A stretch of DNA of 64,000 nucleotides from Epiperipatus broadwayi (taxonomy: Eukaryota > Onychophora > Udeonychophora > Euonychophora > Peripatidae): contig JAQFVV010012416.1 of the NCBI GenBank assembly GCA_028023455.1, forward strand, positions 4,011,594-4,075,593. Reading direction: 5' to 3'. A model generated the notes under the pieces. It had not been told where the DNA came from, made no database searches, and was given only the letters and a program-made list of their open reading frames with translations. A program made the translations under genes and the position numbers. Below are positions 30,561 through 44,253 of the stretch, piece after piece. Position 1 is the stretch's first letter. Each line of letters opens with the position of its first letter.

Positions 30561-32030
30561 ATTTGTGTTGGGAAAAAAAAAATGTGTTAAATGCTAAATT
30601 AAAAATAATCTTCATTGAACCAAGTAAAATTATTGTAATGTGATAGAAATGTTGAACTGTTTTGTCCAGTAAATGTGGAAAAATTTGTGATACAATGGTC
30701 ATTCATTCATATATTGTTTTCATTATATGTGCATGTAGGAAGTCTTTACGGGAGAAAAGAACTATCAATGCAAATGTGTTTTTTTTTTAAATTATATCAC
30801 CAGTATGCAGAGAACCTCCTTGTGTGTTGAATTACTTGACATCAGACCAGGAAAAGATTAAGAATTTGAGTATATATATTTTTTATTGATTAAAAAAAAA
30901 AGTTGGGTAAAATTTATGCTTAAAATTTAAGTTATATCTTATAATGTATTATGATTAAATATGCATTTATATTTTATTATATGCTGTGTTAAATATTGAC
31001 TCCATTTTTATATTTATGTGTTATGGTCTGGCATGCCTGATAGAGGTTCACTTATTATTATTATTATTATTGTTAGCATTAATGATACTATGCTATATAA
31101 TAATTTAATATTAATCATTTTAAAGAGTATTGTTATATCCTTTGTTATGAGAGTTATATTTATAATGAATGTTATATGTTTATGAAAATGATGTATATTT
31201 CTTGTTCTTTTAATTGAAGGCTACATTTTTATTCAGTCATATTTGTCAATTATTATTAATTATCAGTTTTATGCATCAATTTAGTATTATATTTAGCGAG
31301 AATTTAGAATTAATTTTTCTTTAGCATACGTGATATGTGTTATCTGACCATTGTGTGTTTCCAAAGTATGTGAATTTTATTTTAGCCTTAATGGTTTGGA
31401 GATTGATCTCAACCCTCTCATTATTATTTATATTGAAATAATTTAGATAGTTTATTAGGGGATAAAGGGTTACTCTCTCCAATATTGTCGATATTTTTTT
31501 TGAGTGATATTTTTTCATGTTTATGGTCATAATGATATTGGTTCATTCCCATATTATATATGTCTAGAAAAAAAGTTCTAACATATTTTATTGCCTTCAG
31601 ATATGAGGTGCATACTCTGAGTTCATGCCACCACAGGTTTATGCTTAGTATCTTTTTCTCTTGGAAATATCTTCATATTATAGATTTACCACACCATGTG
31701 ATGTTGTTGATTTTAGTATGCTGGTCATTAATAAGTTTAATTATTTTGAAGTGTATCATCCTCTTCAGAAACACATTTAAGTTCCTAAGTGTAGATTGAG
31801 CGTTTTGATATATAATCTATTTTGCTGTGCATTGCCAGCAATACAAGAAATAAAACTGATGATTTATTCAAAATTATAAAATTTATTATTAGCCCAAAAT
31901 AAACAATATGCACCATAATCATCATTGTCCAGAAGCAAGTCATTGCTGGACTGGTAAGAACTAAAAGTCATTTAGTTTTACTAATTTTTAGGATAAATAG
32001 CATCGAGTGTGTAGGTGTATACATGTAACC
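30561..32030. other. no recognised gene
   Basis: AT-rich, with a short ATT repeat at 31,053-31,072. Frames at 31,321-31,530 and 31,560-31,799 show no family resemblance. Confidence 0.35.
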
Positions 32031-32034
32031 TCTG

Positions 32035-32585
32035 AAAATCACATGATCACCATTTTTATGCTTGCTCTTAACTGTTATTAAAACAGGCAAAACTCTCTAT
32101 ACGTATTGCCATTCAGTACAAGCCAGAGTAATCAATGGATGCCAGAAGGCTGTCCATAAAACCCCCATCTAGTGACTACTCATCCAATATCCCCAGACTA
32201 GTTTCTGTCTTTTGGCCTTTGTCAGTGAGGAGCCTTGGATCTGAAAGTACTGCACCTAGATCTTAGGATCTAATATGACTATATGAGCTGATCAGCTTGG
32301 ATGGAAAATATTATGGTGTTTTCAATTTAAGTCTCATAGTTTTATAGTTAAGTAGAGATAAAAGATGGCTGCTGGAGGGTTGCATTAGATCCTAAAATCT
32401 AGATGCAATGCTCAACTGACAAGGGCCACAAGACAGAAACTATTCTGGTGATATTGGATGTGTAAGCACTAGATGGGATTTTACGCACAAGTCCCCTGGC
32501 ATCCATTAATTACTCTGGCTTGCACTGAGTGGCAATATGTATAGAGAGTTTTTCCTGTTTTATTAACCTTTGAAGATGATTTAAT
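32035..32585. repeat. foldback family FB-A, longest two-arm copy
   Basis: Arms of about 200 bp each: the left holds CCAGAGTAATCAATGGATGCC, of which 20 bases repeat inverted in the right arm as GCATCCATTAATTACTCTGG. The loop of about 130 bp (CTATATGAGCTGATCAGC...) is also seen after the single arm at 1860-1975. Both arms carry degenerate hammerhead-like cores (32,202-32,225 minus strand, 32,416-32,439 plus strand), each with CTGACAA instead of CTGATGA. Confidence 0.85.
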
Positions 32586-34364
<1,779 letters not shown>

Positions 34365-35225
34365 TCCACATACATAAAGTTTATTCATCTTAAAGCTCCT
34401 TGCTAAGTTCACATAAAGAAAATTCATAAAATAATATTTTTTAAAAATATAATAATGCCAAGAGCTTATGTTCTTTTAAAAATATTTAAAGTTTATTAAA
34501 ATGAATAATCCTTAGTAAGTTTTAACAATATTCACATTTTAGTTGATGTTGAATAACAAATATTGTTTTATTCTTCTTAAGGAAAGATCAAATCAATATT
34601 TTAATAAATTCAAAATCATCCATTTGGTCATAACATTTGATGAATCATTTATTGTCAGACGATAGATGTCTATATGTTAAGTCATTTAATAAAACTTTAA
34701 AACCATTTTTATAATTTTTAAAATGTACTTTAAATAAATTTATTTCATTCAGTTGTTATAATAGATAATCTCTCAAAAGACTAAGTCTCTAAAGTAAACA
34801 TTACTTTCTATTTAGCTTTTGATTGTGTTATTTAAACTTTTTTTTAAAAAAAATATTGTTTTAAAATTTATTTTATAGCAAAATTCAATACACTAACTAA
34901 CATGATAAAAAATATAGTGTCCCAACTTAATTCATAGGCTTTTTATATATTTTGCTTACTTATGTACAATTTAGGTCATTGATATAGATACTGTATCTAA
35001 TGATTGTCTCAAATTTGTCCCTTTTAATCCACTGAGTCATTATTCTACTTAATTTGAGTTTTTACAAACATATGAGCAGTCCTGAACAAAATGTTTTCTT
35101 TTAATTTTTTTTTTTTAAATTTAATCAAAATAATAACAAATGATTTTACAATTTCTTCTTTAAAAAAATACATCTTTAATAATAATATTACTCTCAAAAA
35201 TTATACATGATTTTAAATCTGTACA
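34365..35225 (-). repeat. dispersed repeat H, copy 1 (likely 3' region of the coiled-coil element)
   Basis: About 850 bp, alignable by eye with 37,925-38,800 through ordered blocks: TAAGTTCAC, AAATATTT-AAGTTTATTAAA, GAATAATC-TTAGTA, TAACAATATT-ACATTTTAG, CATTTGATGAATCATTTATT, AATCTCTCAAAAGAC and CTGAACAAAATGTTTT. It lies directly downstream of the stop codon of the minus-strand coiled-coil frame at 35,226. Confidence 0.7.
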
Positions 35226-35662
35226 TTAATTTAATTTACTCTGCACTTTCATTTTAAAATTGTCATTTATCTTTTCTAATTTATTAACCTTCTTTGCAAT
35301 CTCTTTATAATCATTTTCATTTACATTGAGTTTACTATCTAAATCCTTAAACCATTTTTCAAATTTTTCCTGTGCCTGATCTAAGTTATGCTCAAATTTC
35401 TTTGACTCAACCTTTAACTCTTTAAATCTCAAATTATATTTCTCAATAGATTTTCTTAACTTAATGTCTAATTCATATTTAAACTCATCAAAACTCACAA
35501 TTAGATGCATTGAATTTGCTATCAGAGTCTGCTGTTAATTCCTTAATCTTTTTATCAGAATCTTCAAATTTTTTTATTTAATTCTTTAAACTTATTGAGA
35601 AGTATTCTCAAAACATCTGAATTAATAGTTTCAGGCTCTATTTCTAATTTAGAAGCCTCCAT
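35226..35662 (-). pseudogene. frameshifted coiled-coil ORF of unknown retroelement or gene
   Basis: On the minus strand an ATG at about 35,662 starts MEASKLEIEPETINSDVLRI, continues LLNKFKELNKK, shifts frame at an A run to KFEDSDKKIKELTADSDSKF, then shifts again near 35,500 into FDEFKYELDIKLRKSIEKYN, KFEHNLDQAQEKFEKWFKDL and NDYKEIAKKVNKLEKINDNF. All parts are charged, heptad-rich helix. I do not recognise the family. The noncoding 850 bp that follows is present in a second copy at 37,925 which begins just at the stop codon, as expected for a 5'-truncated retroelement copy. An ORF1/gag-like coiled-coil protein is therefore the best guess; a retrocopied host mRNA is the alternative. Confidence 0.5.
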
Positions 35663-35924
35663 AATTCCAATTCAATATTAATGAAAAAGATTATGTAAAA
35701 AAACTTATTTACACACTCTACTATGAACAATTTATTGTATGATTAAATAACATTTTATTAATGTTTACTTCTTGGACAATCTTAATCAGTTGAAAACCTA
35801 TGAAACAAATATTCTAAAGCACTCTAAAAATAACTACTTCTATAGTCTTACTAAATGCCAACAAATTTTATATCCTATGTATATATATGATCACTAGATG
35901 GAGCTTTACCAATAGCTCCTAACA
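35663..35924. other. no recognised feature
   Basis: AT-rich sequence upstream (minus-strand sense) of the coiled-coil frame. No promoter motif seen. Confidence 0.4.
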
Positions 35925-36095
35925 ATCACCTTAAGACTATGTGATATGAACTTCAATAGTAGGGACCTCTACAAATTTTTAACACAAGATTAATGACTTT
36001 AAAAGATAGTAAAACTATAAAATTTATATTAAAGTTGTTTGGCACAGGGTGGCACTACTGTATGGAGAGAATTTTTGCCTTGTTTAATGTGTATA
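35925..36095. repeat. family FB-D fragment joined to an FB-A terminal fragment
   Basis: AATAGTAGGGACCTCTACAA and ATGACTTTAAAAGATA are FB-D blocks. From 36,039 GGCACAGGGTGGCACTACTG and ATGGAGAG are the FB-A outer end as at 37,252. The junction suggests insertion or recombination between families. Confidence 0.65.
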
Positions 36096-36249
36096 ATTAT
36101 TAAAATATTAAATTTATTCTCATTTAATAAAATTATTGATTATATGCATACTGTTCAAAACAATCATGTATGTACTTACTATAATTAACATTTATTTACT
36201 TTTATATCCAAAATATATGTATAATGACAATAACAATCTCAAGTAAAAT

Positions 36250-36610
36250 GGTTTCTAATTGAGCCACATTTTGGATGTACCAAAATTTGTAATGGTATAG
36301 ATGTACAACTTCTTTATTTATGACCTTTTAGAACTTTTTATTGCACTGCCCAGGTGGGCACCAACATTTGTAACAGTATAAATTGTATAAGTTTACTTAT
36401 AGATGCTCCAAATCTTTTGAGTACACCAAATCTATAATAATATAAATGGGTCAACTAAAATTAATAGAGCCACACAAATTGAGTAAGCCAAATCTGTAAC
36501 AAAATAAATTTAAGCAATAATTTTATTTAAGTCCTACTTATTAATAAAGTAATCCCCAAAATTTGTAGTAGAATAAAATTTAAAATCTATTAATTATATT
36601 TATTTATTAA
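36250..36610 (+). repeat. degenerate tandem repeat, unit about 65-100 bp
   Basis: Five or so units share CCAAA-TTTGTAA followed by AG-ATA-AAATT and an AT-rich remainder: near 36,280, 36,362, 36,427, 36,487 and 36,554. GAGCCACA starts two of them. Divergence is strong, so this is an old minisatellite-like array. Confidence 0.5.
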
Positions 36611-37064
36611 CAAAATAATAACCGATTTGATGTCAAAATTGTAATACATAAAATCAAACAATTCATTTGAAAATTTATAATAAATATATGAAGTAATTGT
36701 TTACGTTGCAATTTTTTTTATAAAATAACTTTTTATTATTATGTACTAAAATTTATAATAATGTTAAAGGATGAATAAAATTATTTAAGCGTAATGATTA
36801 TATGTAAAGTTTGTATCAATAATTTATTAACCGGCTTTTATATTTGAATAACACCAATTGGTGTCTATGAAAACATTAAGCTCACCATTGATAACTGCCA
36901 AATTCTAATAAATTTATTAAATATATTATTTTCACTAATTAAATTTTAAATGTTTGTAATTGCAAAGAGACTTTGAATGATTATTGTCATATCATGTAAT
37001 AAAACAATAAGATGTTAATTAATATGTTTTAATAGCTTGAAATAGTTTACTATAAAATGTTTTA

Positions 37065-37300
37065 CCACTAAACATCACACGATCACCATCTCTTATGCTA
37101 GCACATAATCATTATTAAACAGGCAAAACTCTGTATACAGTAGTGCCACCCTGTGCCAACCAGAGTAATCAATGGATACCAGAAGGCCTGTAGACACTAG
37201 ATGAGGATTTTATGCACAAGCCTTCTGGCATTCATTGATTATTCTGGTTGACACAGGGTGGCACTACTGTATGGAGAGTTTTGCCTGTTTAATAAAATGT
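37065..37300. repeat. foldback family FB-A, minimal copy
   Basis: Only the outer about 115 bp of each arm is left: AGGCAAAACTCTGTATACAG, AGTGCCACCCTGTGCCAACC and AGAGTAATCAATGGATACCA on the left, their inverted forms on the right. The whole interior including the hammerhead-like core is deleted. It is a near-perfect hairpin. Confidence 0.85.
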
Positions 37301-37382
37301 TTTACTTATTTTAACTGGAATAGGCTGCTAAGTATCACACATATTTACCATAAAGAAAATATTGATTTGTTATCATTGATAA

Positions 37383-37545
37383 ACTATATCATCATCATCA
37401 TCATCAACAACCATTATCAATCCACTGCAGGATGAAGGTCTCTCCAAGTTTAATCCATCTTCTCCGATCTTTAGCTTCTCTTTTCCACAACACCCCTGCA
37501 CATTTTCTTATTTCATCCATCCATCTCATATACATACTAAATATA
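37383..37545 (-). mobile_element. RTE-like retrotransposon 3' end with TGA-repeat tail
   Basis: On the minus strand the last 40 codons read MRWMDEIRKCAGVLWKREAK, DRRRWIKLGETFILQWIDNG and C, then a TGA stop that merges directly into a (TGA)n tail at about 37,403-37,385. This C-terminus (RWxDEIxK...W...AxDRxxWxxLxExFxxQWxDNG) and a tail made of a trinucleotide repeat starting at the stop are characteristic of RTE-type LINEs. The copy is extremely 5'-truncated. Confidence 0.7.
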
Positions 37546-37639
37546 CAAAAAAAAATGTTAATATCTGTTTTAGTTTGCTTAGTGATCATTTATGATGCAA
37601 ATTAGACAATCAATTTATTATAATTGTTATTTTATGAAC

Positions 37640-37800
37640 AACATATTTCTTATCCCAAATAATTTCTTTACCTTATATATATATATTTCAATTTATATTT
37701 ATGATCAAAATGAAACCAAATCATTAAGTAAAAACTTTACTACAATTGTTTAAATTTTGTCTTAGAGTTATTACGATTTTCTTTCTGGTTAATTATATAT
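37640..37800 (+). repeat. dispersed repeat K, copy 2
   Basis: Matches 27,385-27,560 through the ordered blocks TTAAGTAAAAACTTTACTAC, ATTGTTTAAATTTT and ATTTTCTTTCTGGTTA. Confidence 0.5.
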
Positions 37801-37924
37801 ATATATCGACCTACAGATATATACATTAAATAACCTTTAAAACAATAATAATATAAATAACAATTATATAAATAAAACGTATGAGTTGTATCAAATGATA
37901 TTAGATAGTGATTAATGTTTATAT

Positions 37925-38800
37925 GCAAAGAGTTCAATAATCCTTAAATTTCTTTATTAAGTTCACCTGAAGAAAGTCCAAGAAATGATGATATTTTCAA
38001 AGATATAGTGATTCCAATATCTTATTTTTTTAAAAAAATATTTGAAGTTTATTAAATGAATAATCTTTAGTAGATTATAACAATATTTACATTTTAGATG
38101 ATGAATAACAAGCATTGTTTTATCCTTCTTTAAAAATAATGCATCAAATCAGTATTTTATTAAATCTAAAATCATTCACCTGGTCATGGTACTTGATGAA
38201 TCATTTATTAGCAGATAGTATATATATATATTAATTCATACAGCAAAATCCTATAGGCATTTTATAATTTTTTTTAAAATGCTTTTTTGTTATTCTAGAT
38301 TATCTCTCAAAAGACAAATTGTCCTCTGGAATGTTATTTACTGCTTACCTTTCCATTGTGTGACTTACATTAAGTGTTTTTCTTTTAAAATACATTCAGT
38401 TTTTAACTATTTACTGCAAATTGCAGTACACCAATTGAAATGATAGAGAGATATAAAGAGAGTGTCTGAACTTAAACAAACAGGCTTTTTACATCATTTG
38501 TCTATTGACATAACATTTATGTCATTGACATATATACAGTGTTTAATGACCAACTCAAATTTATCCTTTTAAATTTATTGAGTGATTGTTCTACTTTAAT
38601 TAGAACTCATTCAAATACAAACCAGCATTCCTGAACAAAATGTTTTAAATTTTAAAAAAAAATTAAAACAAAAAAGATACAAACATTTTACCATTTCTTA
38701 CTTTTTAAAAAAAGTACCGTTTGTTTAACAAAAAGATCATTACATTTTAGACATCTTTAATGACAATATTATTTTAAAAATATGTGATTTTAAATTTACA
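37925..38800 (-). repeat. dispersed repeat H, copy 2 (5'-truncated)
   Basis: Second copy of the roughly 850 bp unit at 34,365. Homology stops near 38,795 at the place that in copy 1 is the stop codon of the coiled-coil frame, and no part of that ORF is present. Confidence 0.65.
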
Positions 38801-38999
38801 CAATAATCTAAATACACATGCACATATACTCACACATATATGAAAGCATAACATATTTATTTATCTAAACCTATTGTTAAATATTCAATAAAATAAAATA
38901 TTTATGCAAAATCCTATCAAAACATACATTCAAACTTATCTAATATTTTTTTAGTCAGATATAAAATTTAATACAAAAAACTGTTAATCATATTACTTA

Positions 39000-39053
<54 letters not shown>

Positions 39054-39056
39054 TAC

Positions 39057-39108
<52 letters not shown>

Positions 39109-39110
39109 TA
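38801..39110. repeat. AT-rich sequence and two AAT microsatellite blocks
   Basis: AAT runs at about 39,001-39,051 and 39,061-39,107 are separated by ATTACTTA. The rest is AT-rich filler. Confidence 0.8.
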
Positions 39111-39189
39111 TTTTAACTTTCTCCTAAAGATAAATCTGGATTCGCTACCTACACAACATTTTTTGAAATATCAAGGAAACTATAAAGAT

Positions 39190-39547
39190 ATAGATGATAT
39201 ATGTAATCTTTGCCATAGGGGCTCCGAGACACAAAACCACCTTTTTTTCTTATGCCCAAGTCTAAAAAACATTCGTGAAATTATTAGCACATCACTCAAT
39301 GATAAAAAAAATCAATATGAAAACCCTTTTTGACTCTTTTAAAATGGGTATCTTTGCTGAAATAAGAATCTGCACATTTATACTCTATGCCTTATGGTGT
39401 ACAAGGTGTAATTTTATATACAATTATAATCCCAGAAGACATCCAAACACGTTCAGAAATAAACTGCAAACCATATGTGAAAGAGACATGAAGATTACAG
39501 ATCATACTAAGTACATTGACACCTGGAATATACAAGAACTTATATAA
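39190..39547 (+). mobile_element. LINE 3' fragment with zf-RVT-type zinc motif
   Basis: In frame from about 39,196: DDICNLCHRGSETQNHLFFL followed by CPSLKNIREIIS. This is the C-x2-C-x(n)-H-x4-C arrangement of the zinc finger downstream of some LINE reverse transcriptases (Pfam zf-RVT type). After a one-base shift the frame at 39,275-39,547 continues with FAEIRICTFILYALWCTRCN and FIYNY, RNKLQTICERDMK. The alternating ALW-x-x-R-N-x-x-I pattern fits the C-terminus of L1/Tx1-like proteins. It ends with TAA at 39,545-39,547. Upstream parts of the polymerase are missing; the AAT microsatellite sits at the truncation side. Confidence 0.55.
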
Positions 39548-39859
39548 AAGCATTAACAGAAAAACCATATCTAACATGGATCTTACCAGGTCTGAAATCA
39601 ACTGACACAAATTAGACGCATTCTTGCTTTAGTTTAATTGAAGTATATATAATTGTATGATTGAGTGATCATCATTGACTTTGTTGAACTGGTTTTTTTC
39701 TTAAATACTTCTAGTTTGACAATGCATACAATCACTGATCAAATCATTGTACATATGTAGTTTTGTCAACCAATTTATATATAAGAACTATGTTGTCAAA
39801 TGTAACTTGTATAACCTTTTAGAATACTAATCAAGCTTATCCTTTGAAACATAATGATA

Positions 39860-40811
39860 ATAATTCAATTCAATTCAATTTATTCTATGAAATAAAACAA
39901 AGTACATCACAAATATTTAAAAACTCCAAACAAGAAAAATCTTGTGTGTGGAATTTACATGTAAAAATAAATTAAATAAAAATACAATCAAAAACTCAAA
40001 AGAACAGTTTAGGAAATAAATAAAATTAATTAAATAAATAAAATAAATGCCAAAATTAATACATACTACATAACCATTGACACAAATATTTTTTGAATGA
40101 TATATAAGAAATATTATTCAGATCAATTGAACATTCATATACAAATTTATTAAACAACTTTGACCCAGAATAAACATATTGTCTTCTACTAGATTCCTTA
40201 AAAAATTTTGGTAAAGGTAATTGAAATTTATTAGAAAGACGAGTATTTAGAACATAAACTCTAGAATTCAGAAAAGGTTTAGCACAAAAAATATCAAAAA
40301 TAACTCTATATTGATATAAGTGATTTACATCAAATAAACCAAATGCAATATAAATATCTCGAACAGAAGAGGAACGAGATCTACCAAAAATAATGCGCAA
40401 AGTATAATTTTGCAAAACACGCAAAGAAGATAAAATATGTGGAGAAGCATTACCCCAAATAATGATATTGTAAGATAAAATACTCTGATAACAGGCAATG
40501 TAAATAAAAATGAGAGCAGACCTAGGAAGAAATTTAACTAAATAATAAAACATATAGTTTAAATTACGTAACCGTTGACAAAGATAGGTAATGTGATTTG
40601 TCCAGGACAATCTGGAGTCAATATATATTCCCAAATAACAATAATTATCTACCAAAGGAATATTCTCACAAGTACATATACTATTATAATGCAAAATATA
40701 CTTACAGCAAATTTTAATCTTAAGAGAAAAAAAAGTACGCTTGTAAGAAAAAAGAATAGCTTTTGTTTTATCTAAATTGACCAACAATGAATTATATGCC
40801 AACCATTTACC

Positions 40812-40815
<4 letters not shown>
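39860..40815 (-). mobile_element. 5'-truncated LINE, RT C-terminal half plus 3' end (Jockey/CR1-like)
   Basis: The ORF at 40,056-40,814 is followed on the minus strand by about 190 bp of noncoding sequence with AATAAA-type signals, ending in repeated TTGAA units (about 39,892-39,864). A repeat tail of this kind is usual for several LINE clades. The truncation point coincides with the AAT/ATG microsatellite at 40,815. Confidence 0.7.
40056..40814 (-). pseudogene. LINE reverse transcriptase, C-terminal half
   Basis: About 250 codons uninterrupted on the minus strand. KWLAYNSLLVNLDKTKAILF is the post-motif C segment, YCYLGIYIDSRLSWTNHI is the classic YLG..D..L.W..HI thumb signature, then LPRSALIFIYIACYQSILSY, NIIIWGNA and LRVLQNYTLRIIFGRSRSSS, all typical of Jockey/CR1-type elements. 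The catalytic FADD box is not included. The frame stops with TAA at 40,056. Upstream the same frame runs on into the ATT repeat as poly-isoleucine, so no real start exists. An intact frame this long, beside so many dead elements, suggests recent insertion. Confidence 0.75.
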
Positions 40816-40858
<43 letters not shown>

Positions 40859-40915
40859 TGATGATGATGATGATGATGATGATAATAATAATAATAATAA
40901 TAATAATTATAATAA
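40815..40915. repeat. compound AAT/ATG microsatellite
   Basis: AAT units, then about ten ATG units (40,855-40,883), then AAT again. It directly abuts the truncated LINE. Confidence 0.9.
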
Positions 40916-42630
40916 TAAAGAATCACAAATATTACTTTGTATTCAGATGCATTTACAATAACTTCAAAATTAGGGTATACATCACTTGATCTTAAACAGT
41001 TAATAACACAAAGTCATGACAATATTTTTTTAAAATACGACAATGCTTATTTTAAATCTAACCAAAGATGAAGCAATATATATATATATATGTGGGTGTG
41101 TTTGTATGTATGCAGAAAAATTTACTTATCCCATTAATGTCTTCAAATGTAAATATATATGCATATTGTTAAGGTTATGAACAAAGGAACCATTCTGCAA
41201 AATATATAACTATGGAAAAATGCAATATTTTTCAGTCATGATTTATCCTGATCATTAAATACCCAATTGCTGAGCAATTATGGATTATTAAATAGATATT
41301 TGTAATTATTTACACAAATCTTAAGCTGGTTCAGAAATTTTTCAAAAATCTAAATAAAATATTTCTATCTTCTAATTCTAATATCAATTATCTGAATAGA
41401 CAGTCTGCTTCAATTAAGAAAGCTTTTAATAACCATTGGTGATAGTTCCCCCCCCCATAATAATAGCAATGACTAAAATCCATAATATGAAAAGATACAA
41501 CACTAATAAAGGAATTATTAACAAAATTTGTTTACTTTTATGGTCATAATTCTTTAGAATATTGATTTTATGTGTGTGTGCATATATGTATGTGTATATG
41601 AATAAATAGTCTTTGTGATGTAATGATTATAACACCACAATGTAAGGTTTGAATATAGTCTACATAAAACTTGAAGATTGTTTTCAGGTCTTATTCAAAC
41701 TTAGTATTCTGGTAGCTGGACTAATATTAACTCAGCTATCTATCCATTTTTTATTATATGGCAAAACAAGGATCAAAGATTCTGCAAATCTTCACCAATA
41801 GGCAATTTTATATTCTAACGAATAAAGTCTTCTCTTTCATTGTTCCTTTATGGATGCTGCAGAAATCTTTGCTTTGCAGCTAGTCATTCAAAGGTTGTTT
41901 TCGCTTATTTTTTAATCTAAATATTGTAATTGCAAAACCATAGGTCAGCATCAGAATAGAGAAAATAAATTACTTTTAATTTATAATACACCGTAACTTA
42001 TGAAAGTATCTTCATCAGTTTATATCAATAGTTGGTATTTCTGCAGGTTCTTATTTAATGCTCTCTAAATCACCAATTACATCAGTCTATCTTTACAGAA
42101 CTGAACCTAGATGGTGATGAGACTCCACAAACATAACTGCATTTATTGGCTTTGTATTATATTATTTTTAACTCAAAGATATTTATAGATATAATCTTTA
42201 TAAGTTATTTTTTATTTCATCATTATCATAAATATGTATCACCTTCACATATATATTCTCATCATCATATGTATTATTATCATGTCTAAAATTATTACCC
42301 CATATATAAATGCATATTCACACATAGTCACCATTACATGGCATAACAGCAAGAAGAACAAAGATATTCATGAAATTTAAACTTAACAAAAAATTAAATA
42401 AAGTTAATAAATACAGATGCATGCAAATAAATAAAGATAAATTTAACCATCTCCCTTTTGGACATATATCATCATGCAGTTACATGGGTTGGCAAGTAAC
42501 TAACTTATATCAGACTCTCCACCACAAGTGTATTTTCTAACCCCAAGAAATTAATTATACTAAAAATTAAGATATATTTATTATACTCAAATCAAAAGTA
42601 TTAGCCATTGGTTTGAAATACTTTACCAAT
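40916..42630. other. no recognised gene
   Basis: AT-rich. It contains a run of ten C at about 41,448-41,457 and small AT dinucleotide blocks. No ORF or RNA gene is supportable. Confidence 0.35.
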
Positions 42631-42631
42631 A

Positions 42632-44185
42632 TTAGAAGGGAGATGAATTCAGACTTTCAAGATTCTTACAACTATCTATTCCACCTAATACAACCAATAC
42701 ACATGACAACATACATGTGAAAAGATAAATGACCTTCAATATACTTATTTCATGCTGAGCCAGCTCTCATCAGTTGGTCCAGCCACTCATATATACAATC
42801 TGTACACACTTTATATTAAGATAGCAAATCTTTAAACTTTAATGGACAATTTTTAATCTTCTTCAGTCATCCATATCATTGAAAATCAGAAGGTGAAACA
42901 ATCAAAGCCTTTGCTGATGTGAATATTATTGATATACCCATATTGACTTTAAGTCATTCTGACCCCACATAAAGGATCTTAATATGTTCATTTAAATACA
43001 GAATAGGTTGGGTAGAATATGGCTGAATAAGCCTTTGCTGATGCCAATATTATTGATATATCCATATTGACTTTAAGTAAGTCTGATCCTCATGTAAAGG
43101 ATCTTAATATGCTCATTTAAATACAGAAGAGGTTGGGCAGAATACAGATAAATACATAAATACATGTATATTGTTTATATGAAACTAATGTAATTGGAAG
43201 GGACTTGAACTCAGACTTTCAAGCTCCTTACAACTATATCTAATACAACTGATACACATGTCCACATAATGTAAAAATGATAAATCAGTTGGCTCAGATC
43301 ATCACACACACATATAAACAGTCAGTGCTTAATTTATATTAAAATAGCAAATATTCAAATCTTAATAGACAAGTTTCAATCTTCCTCATCACAACTCTTC
43401 AGCCATCCATATTATTGAAAATCTGAGCATGGAACACTCAAAGCTCTTGATGATGCCAATATTATTTATTGTTATACCAATGTTGACTTTAAGTCACCCT
43501 GATACCTCATATATAGGACCATAATATGTCCATTTAAAAATACAGAAGAGGAATGTGCTGTTTCTGCATGAAATGCATATATTGGAAATCATTTATTTTT
43601 TCACATGCATGTGGTTATGGGTATCGGTTATATTAGATGGAATGGATAATTGTAGGGAATTTGAAAGTCTGAAATCAAATCCCTTCTAATCATATTAAGT
43701 TTAGAATAGATACAATACATGTATTTAAATATTACATATTCAGCCTATATTCTACCCATCCCTCTTCTGTATATTTAAATGGACATATTAAGGTCCTACA
43801 TGTGAGAAATTACAGTGACAAAGTCATTATGGGGTATAACAATAATATTGCCACCAACAAGGTCTTCAAGTGTTCCATCCTCAGATTTTCAATGATAGGG
43901 ATGGCTGAAGAGTTGGAGGGTGGAGAAGATTGAAGCTTGTCCATTAAAGTTTGCAGATTTGCCATATTAATATAAACTGAGCACTGATTGTATATATGTG
44001 TGAGAGATGATGATCTCAACCAATTGATAATTCCCAATTTAGTATTAAATATGTATATTGGAGATAATTTATCTTTTTACATGTATATGGTCATGTCAGT
44101 TATATTAGATAGAATGGATAGTTGTAAGGAGTTTGAAAGTTAGAGTTCCAGTCTCTTCTAATTACATCAAGTTTAGTAGTCAATA
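42632..44185. repeat. cluster of foldback family FB-J arms (nested inverted repeats)
   Basis: Two arms on the plus strand start near 42,632 and 43,192 with a GAACTCAGACTTTCAAG-type end, then CATGTGAAAAGATAAAT, GTCAGTGCT/ATCTGTACAC, TTATATTAAGATAGCAAATC and ATCTTCTTCAG. Two inverted ends lie at about 43,600-43,705 and 43,740-44,185. The block GCCAATATTATTGATATA-CC occurs at least three times. No transposase is present. The frame at 43,810-44,037 is only an arm translated. Confidence 0.75.
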
Positions 44186-44253
44186 TACATGTATTTAAAT
44201 ATGTAATAATATTATAATTCGATGTCTGTATTTTTTCAAATCAATGTATGTAA

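Noticed and set aside
36250-36610. CRISPR-like repeat array
   Set aside because: Units are divergent, spacing is irregular, and the context is eukaryotic. It is a degenerate tandem repeat.
43810-44037. 75-codon minus-strand ORF with a hydrophobic C-terminus
   Set aside because: It is an arm of foldback family FB-J. Other copies of the arm do not keep the frame.
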